A DNA stretch of 64,000 bases from Argopecten irradians. Taxonomy: Eukaryota; Mollusca; Bivalvia; Pectinida; Pectinidae. The notes under the pieces were generated by a model that had not been told where the DNA came from, searched no databases, and saw nothing but the letters and a program-made list of their open reading frames with translations. This document shows, piece by piece, positions 21,935 through 35,200 of this stretch; the stretch's first letter is position 1, and every line of letters begins with the position of its first letter. Made by a program: the position numbers and the translations under genes. The DNA lies in assembly GCF_041381155.1 (NCBI RefSeq), contig NC_091142.1:34645604-34709603 (forward strand), in the 5' to 3' direction.

Positions 21935-24900
21935 ATGCTTCTCCTGTGTTTCCTGATCTTTATTTCTCAAGGATTCGGTAAGATGTTGAACCACGATATA
22001 CGTGACAACGCGTTGTTAGTGATGGAGGCATTGCTAGTGTCGACATTCTTCCTCGTGTTAGCACTATACAAGGACCAGAATTCCACTATTAGAAATAATT
22101 TACGTTAATTATATAGCCTATAGGGTCATTGTCATATTAAACTTTAACACCACTATCCTTAATGAAATGCTCTGTTTGCAGTTTGATCGAGAACTTACTG
22201 AAAACTGATAAAATTGGGAACAGAATACATTTCTCCGTGTATTTTAGCTAACCTCGATCCAAAGCGTCCTTACTTAAAACGATTTTCTCACTATGGAAGG
22301 TTAATAAAATGGTTGTGCTTTGTTTTGTTTTATTTTCAGTTAATTGCGACTTTGACTGTACTGGAAAGGCGAACGGAAATTATGAAATTACGTGCAAATC
22401 CTACATCGAATGTTCGAACGGAGTGAAAACTGTTCACAACTGTACCGGTGATCAGATGTACAACATGACATCCAAACAATGTGACGGGTGAGTTTGTGTT
22501 GCCGTTTACCACATAATTCGCCTGGTAGTATTAATGCTCTAATTAAAACTTGGAAAAAGGAAACCGTCCATGATAGGAAATTCTGTTATGGTGCAGTCTT
22601 TATTGATACCACAAGTAACGTATTTAGCAAGTGTCCAATATATAAGTAACGATCAAATTAAGGAGATTGAAAGGAAGAGTTATCGAATTATTTAGAACAA
22701 TGAACCAGAGCGTGTTGAACGCAGTGTAATGAATGGTGATAAATCGGAAGATGGTCTATTGGTTTGGGATGTTGAATCCCATTTTGATGTTTTAAGTGTA
22801 TCCTGGACAAAAAGGTTATAATATACTGAAAATTCATTTTGGAATGTAATTCCAAATGAGTAATTAGAAAGACTAGGTGGAACCAGAATGCTGTTTCAGA
22901 TGTTTCCGGGACACGTACGCCATCTTCCAAAACTGATGTTCCAAAATTTGACATCAATGTTTTGCAATCGTGGTTGAAACTCAAGAGAAAGTAATGTACT
23001 ACTCGTTTATTATAATTATAGAAATATTTTTCATGAGGTCATTTGGGGAAAATACATCAAAGTAATGAAAGTTCTTTATCTAAAATACATGGATTGAATC
23101 TGACTTAATCTTCATTAATGATATAATTGGTAATGACGAATTGAAAATTTATCGACAATTAAAAGAACAAGAAATTGGATTAAGTGATACCAGTTAATGA
23201 AATTAGCTAATGATAATAATAATACTCCTTACACATTAAGGAATAATCGCCTGTTTAATCCCCCCCTCTGTAGAACTGAATTATACTCCAACAGCTTTAT
23301 TCCCTCAATGCTAAGAGAATTTAATCAAACAGATATAGAACTCATATTTAATAATTCATTAGAACAATTTAAAAAAAAGTATCAAAATTGATAATGATAT
23401 TCCTACTAATTTCTAATATTTTTAAATATCATGGCGACCGTAAATATAACATTATTCTGTGCCAGCTACGAAACCAAGCGAGTAATTTAAACTCTGATCT
23501 TTATCACGATCACTTAAGAGAATCTCCAGCCTGTTCCTGTTATTATACCAATGAAAATTCATATCACTTTTTTCTTTGACTGTAGGCACTTCTATGAACA
23601 GAGAGCAGTTCTTATACAGGGAATAAATAACTTAGGTTTACCAGACAATCATAATCATTTAAACATTGAAACACTATTAAATGGATGTAAATTTTGCAAT
23701 AATGATATTAACAAAGATATTTTACAATGCGTGATTGAATATATATGCCATACTAAAAGATTTGATTTCTGATAAACATATTTTATATACATGTATCATA
23801 GCCCTCTGCATATATAAGCAAACAAAAACAAGTAACAAGTACCCATATCTAATTACTTGATAGTCAAAATACTATCTAGCAGTGCAATTAAACATCTAAA
23901 CTATTGTATATGTTAATATTTATTTCTAATTTATTCTAAACTATCCTGGCTGGATGGATACTGAATACTGTTTATCGAATATTGAGAATCTTTTATACTA
24001 TAATAATTATCTAATTGAATAATCAAACTGTACATATTAGAACCATAAATGTTGGTTAACTCCAATTGTATAAAAAATTGCATTCAATCTCCTACCAATT
24101 TTTTTTTTTTCATATTCAACTGAAGACAAAATGCTCATTTGTTGTCAGACTTTCATACATATATTCCAAAGGGATGGGTCATAGTGCATAAGCACGGGGA
24201 CTTTTTGGCCTAATATCTCATGGTGTGTATGTATGTTAGTCTGTCAATAAATGAGTATGATTCTTATCCCTATCCAAAAACTACCATCACTAGGAATATG
24301 AAATCCAAATAACTAAACTTGTTCTGAAACATTTTCTATAAAAAATAAAATTGGAGTTATCCCCCTTTAATTAGTAATTATTAATATTATTATCACTATA
24401 CTGTAATTAATTCAATTTATTTGTATATATAAATATATGTATTAATTAATTGCAGAATGAATTCATGTTTATACTTTAAAATAAGATCTGGAGAGGACTT
24501 AAATAGGCGTAGCCTGATGTCTGATCCTATTGATGTACATAATATCAATAAAATATTGTTGAAATTGAAAAATGAAATTAGCTATTCAAAAGAATGGAAA
24601 GCTATGCTGAATGGACATAAGGCACGCACGACTGTACAAGCATGTTCCGATCTACTGGTGTTTGATAAAGGTGTCTGTGTTAAATTACAAAATGTGAATA
24701 ATATTTTTTTATCACATAATCCACCTCATATCCAGTGATTTCGCCCATATTTATTTTTGCATATGTCACTAGTGTAATATGACCTGGAACGATTATCATT
24801 GGCTGAAAATTCATTGTGACGTCCAAAAGAATCAATAAAATAACGACGTCAGGAAAATGATGGGACGTCAGGATCATTGTGACGTGAAATTCTTTGTTGT

Positions 24901-27878
24901 ATAGGTACTTTTAATTATGTGATAAAAGATATCTTAAAATTTGTGTTACTTTCATGAGATTTGATGAAACTCGCCGAGGCTTGAAAAAATAAATCTCATA
25001 TGAAATGAACACTCATGAAAGATACTACATGTATCAACAAGCCAGGGTTGAATAAAAATTCAGAACTTTTTGTTTTGTGTGTACTTCCATATTGGCTCTG
25101 TAAAATAAATTGGTTGTATCTCATATTTATTAATGTCTATGACAGGTATAATAAGCGTGTGTCTGACCGGAATCGACTTCACAAAACATACACATAGTCA
25201 TTTTTTCCTTGATGTAGCCAAATGTAGAAATTGCATTTCTTCTGAAGTACAGATGGTATAAATGTCACCAGAAGGTGAATTTGTATTATATGGAATGCTG
25301 TCAGGATCCTCTATTAAACGGATAGATTATAAAGATCTTTATTGTAATCAGATTGTGTGTAATTCAGAATTAAGTAATGTTTCGTAGTTGACGAATAAGC
25401 ATATACTAATTCTGCTGCATCCATGCATTAGTATAGATTGCGATGTGTGAATGTCTGTTTAGGGAGATTGCGGTATATCCGTGGCTTCTTTTAATAGTGG
25501 GTCTCTTCTTATAGTGCTTCTTCGTTGAAACATGCCACACGCCACATATATTTACAGTGTGTTTGGTGGCTGTTTAGGTCATCTCATAGTGCTTCATCTG
25601 TCGTCGTGTCTTTCGTAAAGTTTTCTCATTATATACTCCATAAGATTCACCAGTCAGATTGACATGAATTTAACTGAAATGAACCAGAGTGTTGTTTGTT
25701 TGTGGGACGATTCAAAATCCAAGTTGGTCGCCCATCACCGCTATTTTGAAAATACATTTTGAAAGTCCTTTCAAGATCTATCAAATTAATTTAGGTGGAA
25801 CTGGAAAGCTGTAATGAATATGACATGATTCCTGCCAAGTTCCATTTTTTCGGATCTAAACATCCAAGATGGCAACCACAGCCTTGAAAAACACATCCAT
25901 AAAGTTTCTAGTAAGCAATGTATTAAAATGTAATAGAAGGACAGTCAAAGAAGTGCGAAAAAACATTGCACTGTCTTTTCAAATTCAACAAGAGGCCCAT
26001 GGGCCTTAACGGTCACCTGAGTTAGAATATATAATGAAACAAATAATGAAACAAATTAAAGACATATAAACACTATATGCTGGGCCTTGAAGTTGTTCAG
26101 TGATTTATAAAATATGACTTTTAAGACTATGAAGAGTATTTGCTTCCATCAAACCTGTGACCTTAGAGGTATTTTTTGAAATTTTAATCATTTTGACCCT
26201 GTTTGGTCCTGCCCCTCTGGTCCCCAAGGGGGTCATCGAGGACGGATATGGATGTTAAAATGCTATATCTTAGGCTTATAATTCTAATCAAGTTTGACTA
26301 ATTTCCTACGAAAATTGGGCAAATAATGTTCACAAATATGTTTTTCCTATATAAACTAAAGTAAACTTGACCCTCCCCAGGGGGTAACGTGAGATCCCAA
26401 GGTCATATAATTCACAATTTTTATAAAAAAAACTTAAGACCTTTCCATCTATAATTATTTGATTCTACTATATCCAGAATTTTAGAAGATTTTTGAAGTT
26501 TTAGCCTATTTGACCCTTTTTTTGCCCCGCCCCTCTGCCCCCAGGGGGTCGGCCAGGACCAATGTGGATATGATATTAAAATGCTATCTCATGCTAATAA
26601 TTCTAACCAAGTTTGACTCATTTCCTATGAAAATTGAGCAAAAAATGCTCAATAATGTGTTTTTTCCTATATAAACTATAGTAAACTTGACCTCCTCCCC
26701 AAGGGGAAACGAGAGACCCCAGGGTCATATAATTCACAATTTTTGTAAAGGACCTTAATACCTTTCTATCTATAAAGGGTATTTGATTCTACCACATCTG
26801 TGAGTAGAGAAGAAGATTTTTTTAAATTTTACTCAATTTAACCCCCTTTTGGCCCCTCCCACAGCCCCCTGGGGGGTGGGGACCATATAATTCACAATTT
26901 TGATTGGCCTTATGCCTTAGAAGGTTTGTGCAAAATTTCATTGAAATTGCTTCAGCAGATTTGGAGAAGAAGACGAAAATGTAAATTGTTTATGGACATA
27001 CGACGCACGACGGACGACGACGGACAAAAGGCGATTAGAATAGGTCACTTGAGACCTAAAAATAGATGCCGAATTCATCAATTTGAAAATATATTTCTAT
27101 CTTTTCCTATTGGTTGCATTGTCAGCTGACCATTACATCTAAGGTCCTTGGGCCACTTTGTTTATTGATGAATTGATGTTTTTGACACTAAGCTTATTTT
27201 GACACCTTCTCAACTGTCTCACAGACCAAGCCCTCCGTGTAACATCAAGCGTGACTGTAAGAACTTGCCTGACAAACTCTATCCAGACATGGAAACTAAG
27301 TGCAAGTCTTATTATACCTGCCACAAAGGTGATTTCCTTGGACACAACTTCTGTAGTCCTGGTATGTATATAAGTACAGGATTTCACAAAGAACTTTTCT
27401 ATTTGCAATTATGTTTTAAGTTTCATCTACAAGTCATATAATTTTAATATTAACCTTAATTTATTCAAATGACAGGATATACTTCAAAGTAATAAATTGC
27501 TTTGAATATTTTGAATTTCGATATCTTGTTATCACAACTAAAGATTATTTATGCTACTATTTATCTTTGTATTTTCGACATTATGCTTCCGAATTATATT
27601 TCGAATTTCATTACTCGTTTGAACAGAGCAAAAATGGGATAAAGAATTTGAAGTATTGTCTTAATATCATAAATAAAAACATATCTTTAATTCCCATATT
27701 ATATATTGCAAACGCGTATAATTTGTAGCATACTTGGACATTTTTTGCGAAAAGATTATTCATTAAATGTGTTCATAAGCCGCTTTATATTGTAGGTTTG
27801 GTATTCGATGAGTTGAACCAGCGATGTAACTGGCCAGAAGAAGTAGCGCCACCGTGTGGAACAAAACACAGCGCCTGA
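21935..27878 (+). CDS. Secreted protein with two chitin-binding type-2 domains, gene 1
   Basis: Four exons: 21935-21977, 22340-22487, 27225-27361 and 27796-27878 (joins in phases 1, 2, 1), encoding 136 residues. Exon 1 encodes a signal peptide, 'MLLLCFLIFISQGF'. Exon 2 holds five cysteines of peritrophin-A domain 1 ('GNYEITCKSYIECSNG', 'NCTGDQMYNMTSKQC'). Exon 3 gives its sixth cysteine (PSPPC) and the first four of domain 2 ('CKSYYTC', 'GHNFC'). Exon 4 gives the last two ('CNWPEEVAPPC') and the stop. CxxYYxC is the classic chitin-binding signature. All introns are GT-AG; AATAAA lies at 27948, 70 bases after the stop. The product should be extracellular and bind chitin, in shell or cuticle matrix, gut lining or defence; which one is not visible. 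An in-frame ATG at 21803 would lengthen the N-terminus, but the signal-peptide ATG is the one conserved in all three genes. Intron 2 contains a LINE relic and an R4 element. Confidence 0.88.
22690..23772 (+). mobile_element. LINE reverse-transcriptase C-terminal remnant
   Basis: This decayed non-LTR retrotransposon lies in intron 2 of gene 1. The 3' half reads, in changing frames, 'CRTELYSNSFIPSMLREFN' (23197-23391), 'LRNQASNLNSDLYHDHLRES' with 'PACSC' (23388-23579), then 'DCRHFYEQRAVLI' (23551-23772). This is the conserved tail of LINE ORF2 (Leu-rich helix, CxC..H..C zinc knuckle). The 5' part ('WDVESHFDVLSVSWTKRL', 'ENSFWNVIPNE', 'LPKL') also looks LINE-like but is more damaged. At least two frame changes and many stops are present. 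No 5' end or ORF1 is visible. Confidence 0.7.
25215..25354 (+). mobile_element. TIR element R2, right end only
   Basis: It covers 'TCTGAAGTACAGATGGTATA' to the right inverted repeat 'AAAGATCTTTATTGTAATCA'. The left two thirds are missing. Confidence 0.5.
25433..25550 (-). mobile_element. SINE-like element R1, degenerate fragment
   Basis: Weak matches to the family core: 'GGGAGATTGCGGTATATCCG', 'CTTATAGTGCTTC' and 'TGAAACATGCCAC'. Confidence 0.4.
25987..27055 (+). mobile_element. R4 repeat (GGCCC-ATGGGCC head), about 1.07 kb
   Basis: It starts AACAAGAGGCCCATGGGCCT followed by 'TAACGGTCACCTGAG', and ends with CGACGCACGACGGACGACGA and 'ATAGGTCACTTGAGAC'. Inside, a ~320-base unit with 'GTTAAAATGCTATATCTTAG', 'AAACTTGACC' and 'GAGATCCCAAGGTCATATAA' is repeated twice and partly a third time. 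No protein-coding potential was seen. A second full copy lies at 45801-47354, just after gene 2. Confidence 0.7.
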
Positions 27879-28047
27879 TGTACAGCACTTTTCCTGTATA
27901 TGTTGGTCTTCTAACGGATACCTGTAACATCATAACTATGTCAGTGAAATAAAGCTTGACTAGTCGAACTTTTTATTGTTTTTAAATTCACTGACACTTT
28001 GATGGAATAATCAATATTCTATCAAAGCTTTGTTTTTTGCCATTCGA

Positions 28048-28110
28048 TTTATAGGGACAATTTGTGGGACTTACTTTTTCTCAAAACCAAGAAACAAAAT
28101 ATATCAACAC
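28048..28110 (+). mobile_element. R6 MITE left-end fragment
   Basis: 'TATAGGGACAATTTGTGGGA' with 'CAAAACCAAGAAACAAAATA' resembles the left end of the R6 element (39339-39913). Confidence 0.4.
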
Positions 28111-28156
28111 TTTTCATTTCCCTTTTGGAGATATTAAAGAATACAATTTTGTTAAA

Positions 28157-28446
28157 AATGCTGCTCCTGCTTAGCGCTTAACATTCCGGAAGTTGGACGA
28201 CTGGTTCACCCGTTATCAGAATAATGTGACCGGGAGGGGTATATTGCTTAGTGTCTTCGGCAGCATGCTGCAGTAATATGCACTATAAAAAGGGCAACAG
28301 TTCAAATATACAAGACACGACACTAACATACCGCAGTCTCCCAAAACACGCACCTCGCACTTCACACATGCTACACGCCGCATGCATTGGAGGCCGTCCT
28401 TACACGACCCTAGCTGTTGATGGGACGTTAATTAATCAAACAAACA
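28157..28446 (+). mobile_element. SINE-like element R1 starting at the A-box
   Basis: It begins 'GCTGCTCCTGCTTAGCGCTT', immediately upstream of the A-box-like motif, and continues through 'CTGGTTCACCCG' to a tail of TTAATTAATCAAACAAACAG. It is one of several copies sharing this 5' end. Confidence 0.7.
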
Positions 28447-29059
28447 GACGCGCTCGCCCCAAGAGTCCTTAAGATTAGACTAGCCAATTACAGATGACGT
28501 TATAAAAATGCCATTTTTGGATGAGCAAAAAATAAACAAGCAGTATAACAAAGTAATCCTACACTCCAGCACTGTATAATATTCTCCAGTTTTGCTATAT
28601 TGGAAGCACTGGTACGACTTGTCCAATTAGAACCTTAAAACTACAGATTTACCGCTACTCGATTTTTCTGAAATTTTCATTCTTGGTAATACGCCAACTT
28701 TTTCAAAATATTTTTGATGCGTATTCGAATCTTTATTTATTAGATTTTACTTACAGCTTTTGATAATATATAAATACATAATATGTAGTTATTGATACTC
28801 ATGAGAAATTAATATAGTTTGACGACATAACACATGATTTAAACTTAAACAAAAACATTTGTTTGGATAAATACACTACGTAAATATTTTTCTTGGCAAT
28901 AAAAGACATAAAATATAACGTCATAATAACATGCCAAAAAGTCAAGTCGGATAATCATGGTGCTATGGAATAGTTTAAAATGTAATTCAGAGGTCTTTAT
29001 ACTGAACTGACATTCCGTTCGACATGACACTTAAAGATGATTATGAAAACCTATCCTCA

Positions 29060-29219
29060 TTTTTGACACCATCAGAAGTTTACCTAAACAGTGTCCTCTT
29101 GTTCTTATCTTAAAGAAGGTGAGGTAAAGGTTATCGTTGTCCCTTCAATACAATTACCTGACTAGTATTATTCCGATATTGGCAGACGAAGTCGGACGTC
29201 TACCATTCCAGCAATAACA
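29060..29219 (+). promoter_or_regulatory. Conserved proximal block of chitin-binding gene 2
   Basis: Closest match to the block of gene 1: TTTTGACACCATCAG, CTTATCTTAAAGAAGGTGAG, AAAGGTTATCGTT, 'ATATTGGCAGACGAAGTCGG' and 'CAGCAATAACA' directly before the ATG. The similarity runs on into intron 1 ('CCACGATATACGTGACAA'). Confidence 0.5.
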
Positions 29220-32200
29220 ATGCTTCTCCTATGTTTCCTGATCTTTATTTCTCACGGATTCGGTAAGCAGTTTGATTTACCTACAACTCTGTAAGCCACG
29301 ATATACGTGACAATAATGACAATATAATTTTGTAGTGATAAATACAGGTACATTTTTAGTTGCATGGTTCAAAGAGTAAGCACTAAACAAGTGCCAAAAT
29401 TCCACTATTACAGAGTCACAACGCGAACATACTGCAGTCTCCTAAATCACGCATGTCCATAACACAAACATCACGCTGCATTGACAGCAGGCCGAACTTT
29501 ACGATTTCCCATTTTAAAGGGACAATAAAGTCCCATACAGTGTTTAAAATCGCTGGCTCTCCACCAGTGTTAATGGTGATGTGACTTTATTAAATATGTG
29601 CCTTACTAGAAAGATGAAACAAATTTTGTCTAGAAATTACTTAGAGGCCCACTAGCTTGGTTTGCATACATACATATAGCTAACACATTGTACATGCTGT
29701 GCTCACGAATGTCTATTCACGCATAATAATTAGAAAATGTACATTTGAATTTGCGTCAATAACGTAAAACAAATCCGGATAGCGGCGTGATATTCCGACT
29801 CCGTTACCGTTTTATTAGAAACAAAACTAGGAGTCACACAGGGGCACGCTCTCTTCCGACTTTCAAATCCGTCTTTTCCCTTTATCAATTTATTTACTTG
29901 GTCCGGAAATTGACATGAATTCAGGTGCAGAATTTCACATGAATTCACATGAAGTTTTTTTCAGATCATCTTCATGTGAATTCACTTCAAAATCTTTATA
30001 TATAATTCAGGTGGTATTCCTGTCAATTTTCTCTGTAGATCGTTTACATGTATCGATTACATCTATCGGTACACTCTCCATGATAGGAAATGAATACACT
30101 AGTGCTGTCTGATACAATGAAGGATGCCTGCAGAATAATTAAAAGAAAGATAACATTAAATTAGTGTCAAAATTATTTATAAACATCAACCTTACCACTC
30201 CAATACCTTATACCGAAATCATTCTGTGATGGTACATATTCAAATTACACTTAGGACGTTAATTAATCAAACAAACAAACAAAATCGTATTTAATTTACA
30301 GTAACACTAGCATAAGCACTGCCAAGATGACGCACCTATTGGCACAACAAATATGATAATACATTTTGTGTGTTGTATTTTACTTAAGCTGCAATCTATA
30401 TTTACGTGTTTCAGTTGAGCTTGGTGCTCTTGTCAGGTTTGATGGTTTCCAGGAGTGCTAAATATGGAGCATTCGTATGNNNNNNNNNNNNNNNNNNNNN
30501 NNTAAATGTGACGGCGAACTGACCAACATTGGCCCAGAATTTGAGGAAAAATCACAGTTTGCTTTATTCTCACATCTTCATGTACTGTATGAGGGTGTTG
30601 ATCACGTGGTCAAAATAATTAAAGCCCGTAGGATAAAACTTGAGATGTAAGAGATACGCGCGGCTTTGAATGAGTTATGGCTAAATGTAGAAGTCATTAA
30701 TGACAATAAATTAGGCGACGGTACTATCATTCATCATCTATGAACTTAGAACGTCCAGGTTACTAAGGCTGCCAATGAGCATTACATTAAACATACTCGT
30801 GAGTGTGACTATAATTTAGGACTGGTCCATTCAAGAAAACTGGAATTTGTTAAAATAAAAAAGTCGAGCACGAGATCATTGTCCCATTACAGTCAACTAA
30901 TCCATGAGTCCGCTTCTCGATGCAGACAAAGACAAGTTAGATCGGTGTCAGCGGACATGTAATCGTAGATATAATTCGACTGAAATGGACGGGTGAAGAA
31001 CCCTGCCAGTGCTATGTGAAACAAAAGATTTTCGCGTGTGATTTGGACTGGTCTTTGGAATGTTTTTTGGGGTCGCCATGAATATCATTAATATAAGCAA
31101 TATATGAGTAATTTGTTGTAGTTTATACTCGCTTAGGTTACAGCAGCAACTTACCAAAGAAGAACATACTTCACGAGGGAAAGAGGACAAATTCATGCAA
31201 TTGGATAATGATTGGTATGTTCAGTTATGCGTTATCAAGAAATTCAGAAGATCTGGGCGCATGCTTGATGATTAATGATGTGACTCTGTAATATGTTTCA
31301 GGGGGAGTATCTGTCTGTTAACTAGAATGTAGTGTTTACGAAAATAACATTAAAATGGACGTGACCGGTCGAGATAGATAACAGTAAAGGTCCCTAATAA
31401 TATGACAGTTATGCCAGTGAACAGCTCTTTAGATTACAGTGCCTCGTGCTTGCAGTGTGCGGTAAATCAGATGATCTAAGAGAATTGACGAAGTCTCGAA
31501 TAGATGATGTTAAACAAACACCGTAGTCCAAAAAAAGACTAATGTACTGTGGAACATTCGAGTGTTCGGCTTAGATAAAGGTTTTCCAAAGTACTAGTTG
31601 AATAGAGCCCGAGACCTCGCGATCTCTTGTGCGTTCACTAAACCTAGGACATCACAGTGTCACATGTCCTAGAACACCCGTGCGTCGGTAGCTGATTGAG
31701 CGATGGTTACCCGAGTAATCACTATATTTTCAAAGTTCTCTTATTTATCCTTTCCGTTTGATCCGGAATAATTGTCGATCTATACTCTAGTCTCAAAATA
31801 CGGATTTATTAATTACTGTATATACTAATTGTTACGGATCTATATGGTTATTAATTATCTATACATTCGAGATCTGTCTTGTTTTTGTATCAGTTGTTAT
31901 TAATCTGATTGTAGTGTGCTGGTTTTGTTATTTTTTTTAAACGATATGACGTGGACAGTTTATGCATGCACTCGGGATCGAGCAAAGTGGTCACAATATA
32001 TATATATAGCACTCAGGAAATGGTGGTGGGAAAGGAAGTAATTATGGTAAACAAAGGCAATTCAGTTTAATAACTGTTGTGTTTCTTAATCAGATCAACA
32101 TTTAAAACACTAAAACGATGTATGTATTTTACTGTTTTTTCTGTTAAATGTGTGTTTTAAGTCAACTATTTAGATTTCTTAAATTGTGAATCAGGAAGTG

Positions 32201-35200
32201 TTCGTAGTTCTCCGATTCACACATTTTAAATTTTATATCATGTAGATATACTACTGGATTTAGTATACTGACCCAATATGGCACATAAAACAAAAACCTG
32301 TGGATGAAGTGATGAAATTTAAGAAAGGATTGATCGCATTTACATTTCAGACTCTTTCCTTTCAAATATATCTGCTAGACAACTCAAGAACTAAACCCAG
32401 TTTTTAGAGTTCTACTTTATATATATTTCGGATAAAAAACGTGAAGAGAAATTGCAAAACACACGATAGAAAATAAAGACTCAAAACACGTTTCAAACTG
32501 AGGGTTTTGAGAATTAGTAACAATTTACATCAATTTGAACCCACCACATTGCCAATAGATCACTATAGAGGTTCTAATGCACTGGATCAAAAGTTCCACA
32601 CGTTTTTTTATCTTGATTATAAGACCCCTAAAACCGATATATGTACACTCTGGTACACAGATAAAAATTGATATATAATTTGTAACTAATTCTCAGACCC
32701 CTGTGGTTTCTAAAATAGTTTTATTTGTACATAAAGCTCTTTCTAGATAGTGTAGATGAAATGAAAAATAATGTTTTTACCCTAAGATATCAGCATTGAT
32801 GAGTGATTTAACAAGACCGGGTAGGGTTGTTGTGCGGGATCCTCACAAACCTGTACAAAGTATATAAATCATCTTCGTACCTTGACCACTCCCTGCACCA
32901 TGTACTGTATAATGTCATCAAAATTAATGCTTTGGTCACAATGATCGGTCGGTATCCGGAGATAGGGGGTAATCGGGAGTACACCGCTGGTTTTGGGCCA
33001 TTTTCCGACACTGGACAACACCGGTCAAAAAAAATTTGTCCGACATAATTTACATTAAAAGGAGGCTGTGAGGTAATCATACGACGTCTGTTTCCATAGA
33101 TAATTTTTTTGGGGGCTGGTGAGGCAGTGAATATCGACCTTACATATCTAATGTTAAATTGGCCGATTTATCATATGATGTCCGAGCGATATAACCGACA
33201 TATTCACTGGACATCGTACGGATATCGCCTTAGTAGATTACGGACAACGAAGGACACTTGTATCCCAGGCCCGGCCAAATGTTGGACGATGTACATGTGA
33301 TTGCCGTTCGATTCCCGAGGCCGGATATCGGACGATGCTTTTAAACGATATGTGAAATGATATGTGGCCGATTATGAAATTCTACGGGACACCGTAACTT
33401 CGAATTAAAAACACTTCGGGCACGTCCCATATGCTGTCTGAGAGTCCCGTCCACCGGTCGGCCATGGCTGGTGTCCGTCCGGAGACCAGGCAAAAATTCA
33501 TGCCAGGAGTAAATCTTAAGACTAATCGGAAGAGGATGTGACCAAAGCATAAGTACTGAACTATACCGACGTCCACTATAAATACTGCATTCCTTGTTTT
33601 CACACCGTCGCATAGTTCTACAAGAAAATAGACATCATTTGCACTGATCAGAAACTTAACTTATTCTCATACAAAATTAAAGATCATCCACAGGTGTTTG
33701 GTTCTATAGATATTTTTTTTTCTATCTCTATCTACTCGATTTACGTATGTTTACATGCAAAGAGAAAACAATATGTATAAAGCCAAACACCTGTGGTTCA
33801 TCTACAGAATTCAATTATCAGCTGATGAAATCTGCCTCCTTGTCCTCTTACAATTCAGAAGGAATACTTCTAACACAATTTTCTTGCCTTTATTTTTGTC
33901 TTTAAAACAACATCCCGTGGTTTGAATTTTAAGATTCCGCACTTGTGATATGTTTGCTACATGTATATCGATGTAGTCGGTATAATTTCAGTGACTTTTA
34001 CGACTTTTATTTTAAATATGTTACGACGTATTGCAAAATATTATCAACTTGTGAAAGAGCAAAGCCTGTGGAATTTCAAGAATATCTGTGAAGAAACAAT
34101 ATTGCTAGATAAGATTAAAAAATGTTAAACTGTATTAAATTTATTTATAAATATTTTTGTCCGGATCCCCTGACATGTGACATATTGGAATTTCAGTCGA
34201 ATAACTGCATTAACTACTGATTGAGATAAATCAGGATTTGTTTCACTCTTATCTTTGATTGATTTGCCATGAATATATTAATTGCTATCTCCACTAACGA
34301 AGAGATAAACAATCTAAATATTTTTTTTTCTAATGTGCTGTTTGCAGCTTTATTTATTCATTTATTTATATTTTTGTTAGAAAGTACCTACATGTATATA
34401 CTGATCACCTGATACTTACCAGTCTACCCTTCATATTATCTATTGATACTGTACAGGTAGTTAAATTTATACCTAAAATGCGAGCTTAATGAAACGTTGT
34501 TTATTGAGAGTTTCCGCAAATACACGTGGTGACGTCGGCAAAAAATGTGCGTAACTTTATAACGTCATTTATTCCGACGTCATAATCGCCGCATCTGGGC
34601 CCATTTTGTCAGTCGCCGTCACAAATAAGTACATGTACCATACCCGGCAAATATATACATTATGAATCCGTCTTTTTATGTAAACCAATAAAACAAATTA
34701 ATAACATCTCTAAGTGAACAAACCGGGGTTTCAAAATAGGTTTAAGTAAATATCATAGAATATATTCCTTATTTCATGAAATAGATACATTTATATGCTT
34801 AATGTATACTAGATGAACATGTATGTATATCTGAAGTCAGAAGATTGGATATCCTGAAAATCGCCGAGTGTTATTTGAGGTACATTCTATATTTTTAATT
34901 GTCTAAAATTTAGTTCCGGTATATTCAGAAAATTCCGAAACAGTTATTAAAAATCAGCCTTTATCTGCCTATTGATGCGAAACACGCAAATGCCTGCCGT
35001 TGGAGGATGTGACGCAACATAAAGAAAACTTATTTATATTTGAAATAAAAAAGCACATACAATCAGAATATATCAATATATATTATTTGTTGACGTATCT
35101 TCAATGCATGCTTTATACATGTACATGTTCTTTGAAAACGTTTTGTATTGTATGAAAATGGAGAGGAAAAAACGGCATCCCCCATTTTAACTATCAATGT

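Noticed and set aside
24457-24738. 93-codon frame in intron 2 of gene 1, preceded by an acceptor-like ATTGCAG
   Set aside because: No family recognised, no in-phase donor, and gene 1 splices well without it. It may be a repeat remnant.
33303-33320. GTTCGATTCCC, resembling a tRNA B-box
   Set aside because: The flanking bases cannot form a T-stem and no acceptor or anticodon stem is present.
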